Below, in pieces: positions 1-8,914 of a stretch of DNA of 64,000 bases. Positions within the stretch are counted from its first letter, which is position 1. Every line of letters starts with the position of its first letter. The DNA comes from Vibrio syngnathi. GTDB lineage: Bacteria; Pseudomonadota; Gammaproteobacteria; Enterobacterales; Vibrionaceae. The stretch is from the NCBI RefSeq assembly GCF_002119525.1, contig NZ_CP017916.1, positions 2,976,001 to 3,040,000 of the forward strand. Reading direction: 5' to 3'. The position numbers and the translations under genes are program-made. The notes under the pieces are model-generated. The model searched no databases and was not told the origin of the DNA. It saw only the letters and a program-made list of their open reading frames with translations.

Positions 1-567
1 GTGAGTGCCGTCTACGTTAGAAACAAAGTGCATGTTTAGGCGAGTTTTGTATGGCGTAAGTGCTTCAGTTACCATGTATGGACCAAGGTCTGAACCGCCG
101 ATACCGATGTTGACAACATCAGTGATCTCTTTACCTGTGTAACCTTTCCACTCACCAGAAACGATACGGTGTGTGAACAGTTCCATTTTTGCTAGTACTG
201 CGTTCACTGCTGGCATTACGTCTTTGCCATCAACCATTACTGGCTTGTCGCTACGGTTACGTAACGCAGTGTGAAGAACTGAACGACCTTCAGTCTTGTT
301 GATTGCATCACCGCCGAACATTGCTTCGATTGCAGACTTAACTTCAGTCTCGTTCGCAAGAGCAAATAGGTGCTGCATCGTTTCAGCGTCGATAAGGTTC
401 TTAGAGTAATCCACTAAGATGTCTGAACCGAAACGAGTAGAAAAGCTCTCGAAACGCTTTGCATCTTGAGCAAATAGCTCTTTCATATCCATATCTTGAG
501 CAGACTCAAAATGTGCAGTTAGAGCTTTCCACGCTTGTGTTTGCGTTGGGTTGATATTTTTCAACAT
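1..567 (-). CDS. pgi: Glucose-6-phosphate isomerase, N-terminal part (cut by window edge)
   Basis: The first 189 codons of Pgi are present; the gene runs off the left edge. The enzyme interconverts glucose-6-phosphate and fructose-6-phosphate in the cytosol. The translation starts [16 protein letters not shown] and contains the sugar-isomerase motif [13 protein letters not shown] near residue 155, typical of the family's first SIS domain. The ATG complement at 565-567 is the only sensible start, because the family begins this way. The gene stands alone on this strand and diverges from yjbQ. The identity is firm; only the C-terminal two thirds is unseen. Confidence 0.96.
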   Translation of the reverse strand, partial: MLKNINPTQTQAWKALTAHFESAQDMDMKELFAQDAKRFESFSTRFGSDILVDYSKNLIDAETMQHLFALANETEVKSAIEAMFGGDAINKTEGRSVLHTALRNRSDKPVMVDGKDVMPAVNAVLAKMELFTHRIVSGEWKGYTGKEITDVVNIGIGGSDLGPYMVTEALTPYKTRLNMHFVSNVDGTH

Positions 568-893
568 GGTATCTATCCCGATGTTACTGTAGGTTTTATT
601 CTAGACGTCACCAAAGTGATGAATAGAACCCCCGATTAGGCGAAAGTTTATATTTTTCTATGATGACCAAATCGCATCACCACTGAAAGATTCTTTGTAA
701 TTTTTTTTCACGACGTATTATGCCGCATATGAAGAGCGGTACCTTGAGATAAATCAGAATTAGATTTCCTGATAGAAGAATCGGTACTGACTCTAGCGCT
801 CACATCATTAAATGTGAGCGAAAGCTGATAAATTCAAGTTCAAAAGATAGCGTTAAACCACTTTTTTTCCAAATACATTATAGAGGATGGCGT
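568..893. other. Divergent intergenic region pgi/yjbQ with a perfect palindrome
   Basis: This 326-bp AT-rich stretch has no credible ORF and must carry the promoters of pgi (leftward) and yjbQ (rightward). At 797-820 lies a perfect 9-bp inverted repeat, CGCTCACAT and ATGTGAGCG, around a 6-base loop. It is not followed by a T-run on either strand, so it looks more like an operator or an RNA hairpin than a terminator. No regulator can be named from the sequence. Confidence 0.5.
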
Positions 894-1313
894 ATGTGGA
901 TTCAGAAGACGATACACCTACACGCACAAAAACGTGGATTTCATCTCATCACTGATGAAATTGAACAACAGATATCCGATATCCATTCACTGTCTGTTGG
1001 TTTATTACATCTATTCATTCAGCATACTTCTGCTAGCCTTACGCTAAATGAGAACGCAGACCCTACTGTCCGCACCGATATGGAATCACACTTTAATAAG
1101 TTTGTGCCCGAACGAGCACCCTACTACAAGCACACCTACGAAGGTGATGATGATATGCCCGCTCACATTAAAGCATCGACACTTGGTACCAGTGTGACAA
1201 TTCCGATTACCAATGGTCGTCTAGCTTTGGGGACATGGCAGGGCATTTACTTAGGTGAACACCGAGATTGTGGTGGAAGCCGTACCGTTATTGCGACCAT
1301 TCAAGGTGAGTAA
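894..1313 (+). CDS. yjbQ: YjbQ/UPF0047 family protein
   Basis: This 139-residue protein belongs to the YjbQ (UPF0047) family, small proteins for which a secondary thiamine-phosphate synthase activity has been proposed. Family hallmarks are visible: [15 protein letters not shown] around residue 45, a central segment [13 protein letters not shown], and the C-terminal [14 protein letters not shown]. The conserved His, Asn and Glu residues of the barrel pocket are kept. The ATG at 894 follows an AGAGGA ribosome-binding site at 882-887. It is a single-gene unit. The physiological role is uncertain even in well-studied relatives. Confidence 0.9.
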   Translation: MWIQKTIHLHAQKRGFHLITDEIEQQISDIHSLSVGLLHLFIQHTSASLTLNENADPTVRTDMESHFNKFVPERAPYYKHTYEGDDDMPAHIKASTLGTSVTIPITNGRLALGTWQGIYLGEHRDCGGSRTVIATIQGE

Positions 1314-1367
1314 CGTTACGTCATCAACAATGAAATACCGCTTAACAAACATAATGGTAGAAAACAA

Positions 1368-1397
1368 AAAGGGTGACACAGTTATGTGTCACCCTTT
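1368..1397. terminator. Strong hairpin terminator between convergent genes
   Basis: A perfect 13-bp stem (AAAGGGTGACACA paired with TGTGTCACCCTTT) has a 4-base loop. Read leftward it is followed by TTTTTGTTTT, so it best terminates the Omp85-like gene, and it may also stop yjbQ transcription. Confidence 0.85.
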
Positions 1398-1432
1398 AAA
1401 AATATAAGAGAGTCGAGTTGGTAAAACCAGAA

Positions 1433-2641
1433 TTAGAAAGGCTGGTTTATCATAACCCTAAAGGTCCCTTCATCACCGCCTCGCGCTAATTCAGCACGTA
1501 CAACAATGCCTTCAACCTGGAAACGAACTGCGCCGCCTAGGCTCCATTTCATGTCTGTGTGCAGTGTTTTGATATCGTACTCATCAGCAACACGCCCGAC
1601 TTCAGCAAAGGCCACCCACTGCCACCAAGGCAAATCGTAGTAGTTAATAAGTGGGATATCGCCCAGTGGTTGCCAATCAGGAAGCACTCGATATTCCGCA
1701 GAGTAGTGAATAGCAGAACGACCGTGGTAACGGCCTCCGGTATAACCTCTTAAGCGATATAAGCCACCGAGTCGAGCCTGCTCTGTTTCCGGTGGACGAG
1801 CACAATCTTGCCCTGAACATTTGCCCCACGTAGGTGTGTCAGCGGTATAGACATCAAATGCCACGACTTGTTGATCGAACAAGCTCCCCAAAGGACCCAA
1901 TGCAAAATACTGACTGTTTTGGAATGTCCACTTCAGCCATAAGTCATCGTTAGACCAACTTTCAGCGCCGGTAGTAAACTCAAGATTGGTATGAGACCCC
2001 TTGGTTGGGTTGCGTGTGCTATCACGGTTATCCCAATCAAACGCCAAACTAAAACCTGTCGCTTGTTCGCTATTGTTTAAGCCTTCTAGCTCACGAGCCG
2101 TGTAGAAAGGCGTAAAGACAATCGAACTGACACCTGACTCTAATGGGGAAGCAAAGCTCACATCTTTGATGGGTTGAAACGCGCCGAGTAAGCCATGCTC
2201 TGCAACATTGCCCCAAGGCAGCAGATACTTAAATTCAACCTGATAGTTTTCTTCTAAGCCGTCGGCAATGGTTTTATCATCAATGGATGAATCGTTATCG
2301 CCTTGAGAGCCAATGTAATACGGGTTTTCGTTAAAGCGAGCTTGGTACATCTGAGTACTGAACAATACGTTCTCAGACAGTGCGAAGTTAAAGGCTGACA
2401 AGAAACCGACGTAGCTGTCTTTATCTGAATAAAGCGCCATTCCAAACAGAGCGGCTTGAGGTTGCCAAACACCCTTTGCGACACCAGCAACCCCAAAGGT
2501 ATTACCCATGGTTTCAGTACTAAAATAGAAAGGAACAAAGGCTGAATCTTTTTCTTCGCTTAGAACAGAAGAAGAGAAGCTAACACCGAGTAATGCCATT
2601 GCAGACATTAACCAGTGTCGAGTCGTTCGTATGAACATCAT
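1433..2641 (-). CDS. Omp85/BamA-TamA family surface-antigen protein (D15 barrel)
   Basis: This is a predicted outer-membrane beta-barrel of 402 residues with a signal peptide of about 28 residues. The C-terminal half matches the bacterial surface antigen (D15/Omp85) domain, including the loop-6 RGY signature in LRGYTGGRYHGR at about 297-308 and a terminal phenylalanine (MINQPF) of the kind read by the BAM machinery. No POTRA repeats are evident in the short N-terminal part, so this resembles the stand-alone patatin-type D15 barrels rather than BamA or TamA. It sits 48 bp downstream of alr on the same strand. Substrate and role are unknown. Confidence 0.8.
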   Translation of the reverse strand: MMFIRTTRHWLMSAMALLGVSFSSSVLSEEKDSAFVPFYFSTETMGNTFGVAGVAKGVWQPQAALFGMALYSDKDSYVGFLSAFNFALSENVLFSTQMYQARFNENPYYIGSQGDNDSSIDDKTIADGLEENYQVEFKYLLPWGNVAEHGLLGAFQPIKDVSFASPLESGVSSIVFTPFYTARELEGLNNSEQATGFSLAFDWDNRDSTRNPTKGSHTNLEFTTGAESWSNDDLWLKWTFQNSQYFALGPLGSLFDQQVVAFDVYTADTPTWGKCSGQDCARPPETEQARLGGLYRLRGYTGGRYHGRSAIHYSAEYRVLPDWQPLGDIPLINYYDLPWWQWVAFAEVGRVADEYDIKTLHTDMKWSLGGAVRFQVEGIVVRAELARGGDEGTFRVMINQPF

Positions 2642-2689
2642 TTACTTATAGGATCCATAGTTACTTCACATTTAGTTACTTCACATTAG

Positions 2690-3766
2690 CTACTTCACGT
2701 ACTCCATCGCAACACGCGAAGTCAGCTTAGTGACCAGCTCGTAAGCGATAGTGCCGATATGTTCTGCGACTTCTTCTGAAGGTAAATCTTTACCCCATAA
2801 TGTTGCTTCATCACCGACTTTATCAGCCGCATCAGGGCCAAGGTCAACCGTTAGCATGTCCATTGATACACGTCCTGCGATCGGTACTTTTCGGCCGTTA
2901 ACGAACACTGGAGTGCCGTTAGGAGCAGTGCGAGGATAACCATCACCATAACCTATCGCGATCACACCAACCTTGGTATCTCGCTCACTGGTCCAGTTAC
3001 CGCCATAGCCAACACTTTCACCCGCTTTAACATCACGAACGGCTATCAGGTGCGAGGTCAAAGTCATTACAGGATAAAAGCCGAGATCTTGCGCTGATTT
3101 ATCAGCAAAAGGAGAAACACCGTAAGAGATAATTCCCGGGCGAACCCAGTCAAGGTGGCTGTCTGGCCAAGCCAGTAGACCTGCAGAAGCAGCAAGTGAA
3201 CGCTCACCTTCACAACCGTCGGTGAGCGATAAGAAAAGCTCGGTCTGTTCAACGGTGGTTGCTCTATCAAGTTCATCAGCACAACCGAAGTGGCTCATGT
3301 AGCGCAGAGGTTTAGCGACATTCGCACATTGATGTAAGCGCTCAACAAAGTTTTGGTATTGCTCAGGACGAGCACCTAGGCGATGCATACCACTGTCGAC
3401 TTTTAGCCAAACCACGACAGGTGTTTCTAATTCCGCATTCTCTAGCGCACTTAATTGCTCTTCACAGTGCACCACAGTTTGGATGTTATTGGTCACCAAG
3501 ATTGGCAAATCGCCCGAAGAGTAAAACCCTTCTAGCAACAAAATAGGTTTAACAATGCCACCAGCACGAAGCTGTAATGCTTCTTCAATACGCGCCACAC
3601 CAAAAGCATCAGAGCTTTTTGAATGCTTGGCTATATGCAGTAAGCCGTGTCCGTAGCCATTGGCTTTCACAACAGACATTACCTTGCAATGAGGAGCCTT
3701 TGACTTTATCTGGTTCAGGTTATGTTCAAGCGCGTTTAAGTCAATACTCGCCGTCGCTGCTTTCAT
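2690..3766 (-). CDS. alr: Alanine racemase
   Basis: This PLP enzyme converts L-alanine to D-alanine for peptidoglycan. The motif [10 protein letters not shown] places the PLP lysine at residue 34 of the 358-residue form. The C-terminal domain has IGYGDGYPR, with the catalytic tyrosine region, and [12 protein letters not shown]. An ATG nine bases upstream (3775) is possible, but the family begins [10 protein letters not shown], so 3766 is preferred. The gene starts about 15 bp after the dnaB stop, so the two are probably one transcript, an arrangement also known in E. coli (dnaB-alr). Confidence 0.96.
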   Translation of the reverse strand: MKAATASIDLNALEHNLNQIKSKAPHCKVMSVVKANGYGHGLLHIAKHSKSSDAFGVARIEEALQLRAGGIVKPILLLEGFYSSGDLPILVTNNIQTVVHCEEQLSALENAELETPVVVWLKVDSGMHRLGARPEQYQNFVERLHQCANVAKPLRYMSHFGCADELDRATTVEQTELFLSLTDGCEGERSLAASAGLLAWPDSHLDWVRPGIISYGVSPFADKSAQDLGFYPVMTLTSHLIAVRDVKAGESVGYGGNWTSERDTKVGVIAIGYGDGYPRTAPNGTPVFVNGRKVPIAGRVSMDMLTVDLGPDAADKVGDEATLWGKDLPSEEVAEHIGTIAYELVTKLTSRVAMEYVK

Positions 3767-3781
3767 GTAAGTCATTAGTGA

Positions 3782-5188
3782 TTACTCATCATCAAATGCA
3801 GGACCTGCATAGTTATCAAATCGGGAGTGTTGACCTTGGAACGTAAGACGAACCGAACCGATCGGACCGTTACGTTGCTTACCAAGGATGATCTCAGCGA
3901 TGCCTTTCAATGAACTATCTGGGTTATAAACCTCATCACGATAGATAAACATGATTAAGTCGGCATCTTGCTCGATCGAACCTGATTCACGCAAATCCGA
4001 GTTTACTGGGCGCTTATCTGCACGTTGCTCTAGGGAACGGTTAAGCTGAGAAAGTGCAACAACCGGCACATTCAGCTCTTTCGCAAGGGCTTTTAGGGAA
4101 CGAGAAATTTCGGCAATCTCTAAGGTACGGTTTTCAGACAATGAAGGTACACGCATCAATTGAAGGTAATCTATCATGATCATAGAGATACCATCATGCT
4201 CACGCGCGATACGTCGAGCACGCGAACGAACCTCGGTTGGTGTTAGACCCGAGCTATCATCGATATACATATTCTTCTTATCCATAAGAATACCCATACT
4301 CGATGAAATACGAGCCCAATCTTCATCATCCAATTGACCCGTACGAATCTTGGTTTGGTCGACACGAGAAAGTGATGCAAGCATACGCATCATCAGCTGT
4401 TCAGCTGGCATCTCTAGCGAGAAGATTAACACTGGCTTGTCTTGCTTCATCGCTGCGTTTTCACATAGGTTCATCGCAAACGTGGTTTTACCCATCGATG
4501 GACGCGCAGCAACAATGATTAAGTCAGAACCCTGAAGGCCTGCCGTTTTCTTATTGAGGTCGTTGAAACCCGTATCGACACCTGTCACACCATCTTGTGG
4601 CGATTTATATAAGATTTCGATACGTTCTAGCGTCTTCTCTAGAATGCTATCAACGTTTTGTGGACCTTCATTTTCACTTGCTCGGCCTTCGGCAATCGCG
4701 AAAACTTTACTCTCAGCAAGATCAACAAGTTCTTCCGATGTACGACCTTGAGGGTCATAACCAGAATCGGCAATTTCATTTGCCACACCAATCAGGCTAC
4801 GCACCAATGCACGTTGTGCCACGATATCAGCATAGGCATTGATGTTTGCCGCACTTGGGGTGTTTTTCGCTAGGTCAGCAAGGTAAGCAAAGCCACCCAC
4901 TTCTTCAAGTTGCTCACGCAGCTCTAAATGTTCAGAGAGTGTAATAAGATCCAGAGGAGAGCTTTCTTCAAGGATATCCTTTACCGCTTCAAAGATCAGA
5001 CGGTGAGGACGGCTATAAAAGTCTTTGGCCACAACCTTTTCGGCCACCGTATCCCAGCGTTCGTTATCCAATAACAAACCGCCAATAACAGATTGCTCAG
5101 CTTCTAATGAATGTGGCGGGACCTTGATGGCGTCCACCTGATCGTTGGCTGATTTCTGACTTTTGGTATCCACTATGACTACACTCAA
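3782..5188 (-). CDS. dnaB: Replicative DNA helicase
   Basis: This is the hexameric fork helicase, 468 residues as in other gammaproteobacteria. The N-terminal DnaB domain begins around LEAEQSVIGGLL. The RecA-like core has the Walker A motif ARPSMGKTTFAMN near residue 230, Walker B MIMIDYLQLM, and the RESGSIEQDAD segment near 390. There is no intein or insertion. It heads the leftward dnaB-alr unit and diverges from the DUF481 gene. Confidence 0.97.
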   Translation of the reverse strand: MSVVIVDTKSQKSANDQVDAIKVPPHSLEAEQSVIGGLLLDNERWDTVAEKVVAKDFYSRPHRLIFEAVKDILEESSPLDLITLSEHLELREQLEEVGGFAYLADLAKNTPSAANINAYADIVAQRALVRSLIGVANEIADSGYDPQGRTSEELVDLAESKVFAIAEGRASENEGPQNVDSILEKTLERIEILYKSPQDGVTGVDTGFNDLNKKTAGLQGSDLIIVAARPSMGKTTFAMNLCENAAMKQDKPVLIFSLEMPAEQLMMRMLASLSRVDQTKIRTGQLDDEDWARISSSMGILMDKKNMYIDDSSGLTPTEVRSRARRIAREHDGISMIMIDYLQLMRVPSLSENRTLEIAEISRSLKALAKELNVPVVALSQLNRSLEQRADKRPVNSDLRESGSIEQDADLIMFIYRDEVYNPDSSLKGIAEIILGKQRNGPIGSVRLTFQGQHSRFDNYAGPAFDDE

Positions 5189-5348
5189 TAACTAATAATG
5201 ATCGTTCATTATACCCAAGAACATCCGTTTGTAATCCGATCCTATGAGTTTGTTTTATTCTTCAGCAAGAATTTACCTATTGCTGACGGAATTAACCAAA
5301 GGTAGCATTACGATCCTTCCATTCATTCACTGTATAACTGAGGTATGC

Positions 5349-6257
5349 GTGTCCAAATTATTGGCTCTGAGTTCTGGTCTTCTAAGCTCTAGTCTTCTAA
5401 GCATCGGCCTCCTGAGCACTCCGTTGGCCTTAGCGGATGATGCTAAAGCCTCTGTTGATGCTAATACCTCTGTTGATTCTATTCTCGACTCTATAGTAGT
5501 ACCAGAAACTACAGCTGAGCCGATCGTCGTTGCACCGACACTTGAAGAAAAAGAGTTGGATATCGTACCGAGTGATTCAGAGCTGCCGAACCCACTGAAT
5601 ACTGAAGTCGAATTTGGATATCAGTCGCATACTGGTAATTCTGATTCGCGCTCGCTTAATGCACGCCTGAACGGTGAGTACACGGCTGGTCGTCATAGAA
5701 CCAGTGGCGAATGGAAATACTACAATCTCTACAAAGATGGTGAAGAAGATAAAAGGCAATCGACTTACTCAGCTCAGAGTGACTACAAGTTAAGTCCTAA
5801 AACCTACCTTTACGGCAGCTTCAAAGGTGTTGATTCACGATACAGTGCTTATTTTAAGGACTACACCGTTTCTAGCGGTCTAGGTTATCAGTTTTCGAAT
5901 ACAGAAGAGTTTGTGTTGGAAGTCGAAGTTGGGCCGGGTTTTCGTTACCAAGAGCCTAATCTCGATGAATTAGACGACGATGACATCATCTTCCCAGAAA
6001 TCGTTGAAGAAGCGATTTTCCGTGGCAATGTAAATACATCATGGCAGGTATTGAAAAATTTGAAACTCAAAGCCGATGTGACGTTGGTGTCTGGCCACAG
6101 CAACCTAAAATTTGATACTGAATTAGAAGCCATCAACGATATTACCGACAATATCGCACTAAAAATTGCTCACTCTCGACAGTACCACGACAAGGTACCT
6201 GAAGGGTTGAACAAAGAAGATTCCGTACTGTCTGTAAATCTACTTTTTCAATTCTAA
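5349..6257 (+). CDS. DUF481 (YdiY-type) outer-membrane barrel protein
   Basis: This is a predicted salt- or acid-responsive-type DUF481 outer-membrane protein. The open frame extends upstream to 5244, but the sequence there is not signal-like. A GTG at 5349 preceded by GAGG at 5340-5343 gives VSKLLALSS..., a typical signal peptide ending near ALADDA. The mature part begins with an acidic, low-complexity stretch (to about residue 80), then barrel strands such as TEVEFGYQSHTGNSDSRSLN and KTYLYGSFKGVDSRYSAYF, and ends in VNLLFQF with a terminal Phe. The ligand is unknown. The start codon choice is moderately secure. Confidence 0.75.
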   Translation: MSKLLALSSGLLSSSLLSIGLLSTPLALADDAKASVDANTSVDSILDSIVVPETTAEPIVVAPTLEEKELDIVPSDSELPNPLNTEVEFGYQSHTGNSDSRSLNARLNGEYTAGRHRTSGEWKYYNLYKDGEEDKRQSTYSAQSDYKLSPKTYLYGSFKGVDSRYSAYFKDYTVSSGLGYQFSNTEEFVLEVEVGPGFRYQEPNLDELDDDDIIFPEIVEEAIFRGNVNTSWQVLKNLKLKADVTLVSGHSNLKFDTELEAINDITDNIALKIAHSRQYHDKVPEGLNKEDSVLSVNLLFQF

Positions 6258-6392
6258 ATTTGAAAGCTGGTATAACGGTGTATCGATAAAAAACACCCTC
6301 GTTTTTTACTATGTAAGTCCCCTCCTCTCTAGTGCTTTCTATTCCTGCAATCGTCACTGTTCCAAAGAGCTTAAAACTCATATTGCAGACAT

Positions 6393-6424
6393 AAAAAAAC
6401 ACCAGCCGAAGCTGGTGTTTAAAA
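6393..6424 (-). terminator. Terminator of the rpsF-rpsR-rplI operon
   Basis: The stem AAACACCAGC/GCTGGTGTTT has a TTCG loop on the minus strand and is followed by a run of seven T. It lies 35 bp after the rplI stop and also ends the convergent DUF481 transcript region. Confidence 0.85.
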
Positions 6425-6458
6425 CTTTCAAAAGAAAGAATTCGTCTTGGTACTGAAA

Positions 6459-6911
6459 TTACTCAGCTGCAACGATAGCGATTTTCGCAGTAGCAAAAAC
6501 TTCAGAGTGAAGTTGGATGCTTACTTCGAATTCGCCGATGTTACGTAGAGCGCCTTCAGGTAGGCGTACTTCGCTCTTAGCTACTGCAACACCTGCCGCT
6601 GTAATAGCGTCAGCGATGTCACGAGTACCGATAGAACCGAATAGTTTACCTTCGTCACCAGCTTTAGAAGCGATTGTAACGCCTTCTAGAGTGTTAACGC
6701 TCTCAGCGCGAGCTTCTGAAGCAGCTAGTTGCTCAGCAACTTTAGCTTCTAGTTCTGCACGACGAGTTTCGAACATAGCAACGTTGTCTTTAGTTGCCAT
6801 AACTGCTTTACCCTGTGGGATAAGGAAGTTACGAGCGTAACCAGATTTAACGTTTACTTGGTCGCCAAGGCCACCTAGGTTACCGATCTTATCAAGTAGA
6901 ATAACTTGCAT
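6459..6911 (-). CDS. rplI: 50S ribosomal protein bL9
   Basis: The 150-residue ribosomal protein has the classic bL9 start [32 protein letters not shown] (positions 1-32), which binds 23S rRNA. A long connecting helix (about 40-75) leads to the C-terminal domain ending in [15 protein letters not shown]. Length and order match E. coli. It is the last gene of the rpsF-rpsR-rplI unit. Confidence 0.97.
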   Translation of the reverse strand: MQVILLDKIGNLGGLGDQVNVKSGYARNFLIPQGKAVMATKDNVAMFETRRAELEAKVAEQLAASEARAESVNTLEGVTIASKAGDEGKLFGSIGTRDIADAITAAGVAVAKSEVRLPEGALRNIGEFEVSIQLHSEVFATAKIAIVAAE

Positions 6912-6949
6912 TATCTTAGTCCTCTTAAACTATTATTAACTATTACCGA

Positions 6950-7180
<231 letters not shown>

Positions 7181-7309
7181 CTATCTCCTGATCTAAATTT
7201 AATAATGCGGTACTCACACGAACTTATAAATAAGTCTAAGCAAATGCTTGTAGTGAGAATACCTAAACGAGTTGAATAAAATTTAATGACCTAAAAGGCC
7301 AAAAAAGAA

Positions 7310-7723
7310 TTACTCAGCAGCAGCTTCTGGCTTAGCTTCTTCTTCACGACGTGGTGCACGTTCTTCACGGTCATCACGACGAGGAGCACGCTCTGCACGC
7401 TCTTCTTTTTGCTTAAGCATGATAGATTGCTCAGTCACAGCGCCTTTAGTGCGCATGATCATGTTACGTAGAACTGCATCGTTAAAACGGAAAGCAGTTT
7501 CTAGCTCGTCCATCACTTCTTGGCCAGCTTCAACGTTCATAAGAACGTAGTGAGCTTTGTGAAGTTTGTTGATTGGGTAAGCCATTTGACGGCGGCCCCA
7601 GTCTTCTAGACGGTGGATAGTACCACCAGCTTCAGTGATTGAACCAGTGTAACGCTCGATCATGCCAGCAACTTGCTCGCTTTGATCAGGGTGAACCATG
7701 AATACGATTTCATAATGACGCAT
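7310..7723 (-). CDS. rpsF: 30S ribosomal protein bS6
   Basis: The bS6 core ([18 protein letters not shown]...) occupies about residues 1-100 and pairs with bS18 on the 30S platform. A charged tail of about 35 residues rich in Arg and Glu follows ([18 protein letters not shown]); E. coli instead has a glutamate tail added by RimK. The tail ends AKPEAAAE. It is the first gene of the operon, behind a structured leader and a clear promoter. Confidence 0.97.
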   Translation of the reverse strand: MRHYEIVFMVHPDQSEQVAGMIERYTGSITEAGGTIHRLEDWGRRQMAYPINKLHKAHYVLMNVEAGQEVMDELETAFRFNDAVLRNMIMRTKGAVTEQSIMLKQKEERAERAPRRDDREERAPRREEEAKPEAAAE

Positions 7724-7761
7724 TTGGTTGCTCCTTACGGATTATTAGCTTCCACGAAAGG

Positions 7762-7806
7762 CTCGGTCGTCCAAGGGAAGCAAGGAACTAAAGAAAAATG
7801 ACCGAG
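7762..7806 (-). promoter_or_regulatory. Structured rpsF 5' leader, candidate S6:S18 autoregulatory RNA
   Basis: In the rpsF leader, CTCGGTC (minus strand, 7800-7806) pairs perfectly with GACCGAG (7762-7768), putting a CCG next to a stem 40-85 nt before the ATG. A conserved S6:S18-binding motif with an exposed CCG is known in many rpsF leaders. The match here is inferred from position and pairing only. Confidence 0.45.
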
Positions 7807-7823
7807 TTTTAAGGACGGCAAAT

Positions 7824-7850
7824 ATTATAGAAAGAACCCGGTATTGGCAA
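7824..7850 (-). promoter_or_regulatory. rpsF operon promoter
   Basis: On the minus strand there is a TTGCCA -35 (7845-7850) and a perfect TATAAT -10 (7824-7829) with 15 bp between them. Spacing is slightly short, but both boxes are close to sigma-70 consensus and lie just upstream of the structured leader. Confidence 0.55.
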
Positions 7851-7932
7851 GCGGTATTTGGCTAATAATGAAACAGTTTTTCTGTCGCCATCTAGCCATC
7901 CGACAAACCGATGGGTTTTGCTATAACAGCCT

Positions 7933-7967
7933 AAAAAGAAACGCCCACCAGCAAGTGGTGAGCGTTA
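7933..7967 (-). terminator. Terminator after rlmB
   Basis: The minus-strand stem AACGCTCACCA/TGGTGGGCGTT has a 5-base loop and is followed by TCTTTTT. It lies about 50 bp after the rlmB stop. Confidence 0.8.
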
Positions 7968-8015
7968 ATAAATTCATAGACTTAAAGTTACTTTGTCTTT
8001 TTACTCAGCTTAACG

Positions 8016-8756
8016 CTATTGAGCTAAACGCTGACGTACCGCTTCGAACAGACAGATGCCCGATGCTACTGAAACGTTTAGGCTCGACACACTACCTGCC
8101 ATTGGGATCTTAATCAGGTCGTCACAGGTTTCACGCGTTAGACGTCGCATACCGTCACCTTCTGCGCCCATAACTACTGCAAGAGGGCCTGTTAGCTTAG
8201 CTTGGTAGATATCATGCGTTGCTTCACCTGCGGTACCCACAAACCATACACCCTGTTCTTGCAGTGCACGCATTGTACGAGCGAGGTTGGTTACACGTAC
8301 TAGAGGAACCGTTTCTGCTGCGCCACAAGCAACCTTACTTACCGTTGCAGTTAGCGGCGAAGAACGGTCTTTCGGTACGATAACAGCAGCAACACCTGCG
8401 GCATCTGCATTACGTAAGCAAGCACCTAGGTTGTGAGGGTCTGTTACGCCGTCTAGAACCAACAGCAGAGGCTGTTCGTGCTGCGCTAGGATATCGTCTA
8501 GGTGAGTTTCATTAAGCTGCTTAGCAGGCTTCACCTTAGCAATAAGACCTTGGTGATTCGCACCTTGTGCTTTTTCATCAAGCGGCTTACGACCCATTTG
8601 TTGAATCGACACGCCAAATTGCTGCAATTGATTCAGCAACGGAAGAAGGCGATCGTCTTGACGCCCTTTCAGTACATACGCTTCGATAAAACGTGCTGGA
8701 TCTTTTTCTAGTACGGCTTTCACCGCGTGAATACCGTAAATAAATTCGTTACTCAT
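8016..8756 (-). CDS. rlmB: 23S rRNA (guanosine-2251-2'-O)-methyltransferase
   Basis: This SpoU-class (SPOUT) methyltransferase of 246 residues modifies G2251 in the 23S P-loop using SAM. The substrate-binding N-terminal domain ([15 protein letters not shown]) is followed by the knotted domain with [20 protein letters not shown] near 100, [12 protein letters not shown] near 195 and the C-terminal signature [14 protein letters not shown]. It lies 158 bp downstream of rnr on the same strand, the same gene pair as in E. coli. Confidence 0.95.
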   Translation of the reverse strand: MSNEFIYGIHAVKAVLEKDPARFIEAYVLKGRQDDRLLPLLNQLQQFGVSIQQMGRKPLDEKAQGANHQGLIAKVKPAKQLNETHLDDILAQHEQPLLLVLDGVTDPHNLGACLRNADAAGVAAVIVPKDRSSPLTATVSKVACGAAETVPLVRVTNLARTMRALQEQGVWFVGTAGEATHDIYQAKLTGPLAVVMGAEGDGMRRLTRETCDDLIKIPMAGSVSSLNVSVASGICLFEAVRQRLAQ

Positions 8757-8914
8757 TGTCTCTGGTTACTCTTATTGCTCAAAGATGAAGGCATCAAACC
8801 CGATGACCCCATCTCTGTGTTGTTTATTTCGAGAGCATGCATCTTCCGCCTGATACTCTCGCATTTAAATTCGTTAGACGTTTAAGCCCTACTCGTCACT
8901 GTAATGACGATAGC

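Noticed and set aside
6142..6402. An 86-codon minus-strand frame overlapping the DUF481 gene end
   Set aside because: It is a shadow of the opposite strand and crosses the rplI terminator.
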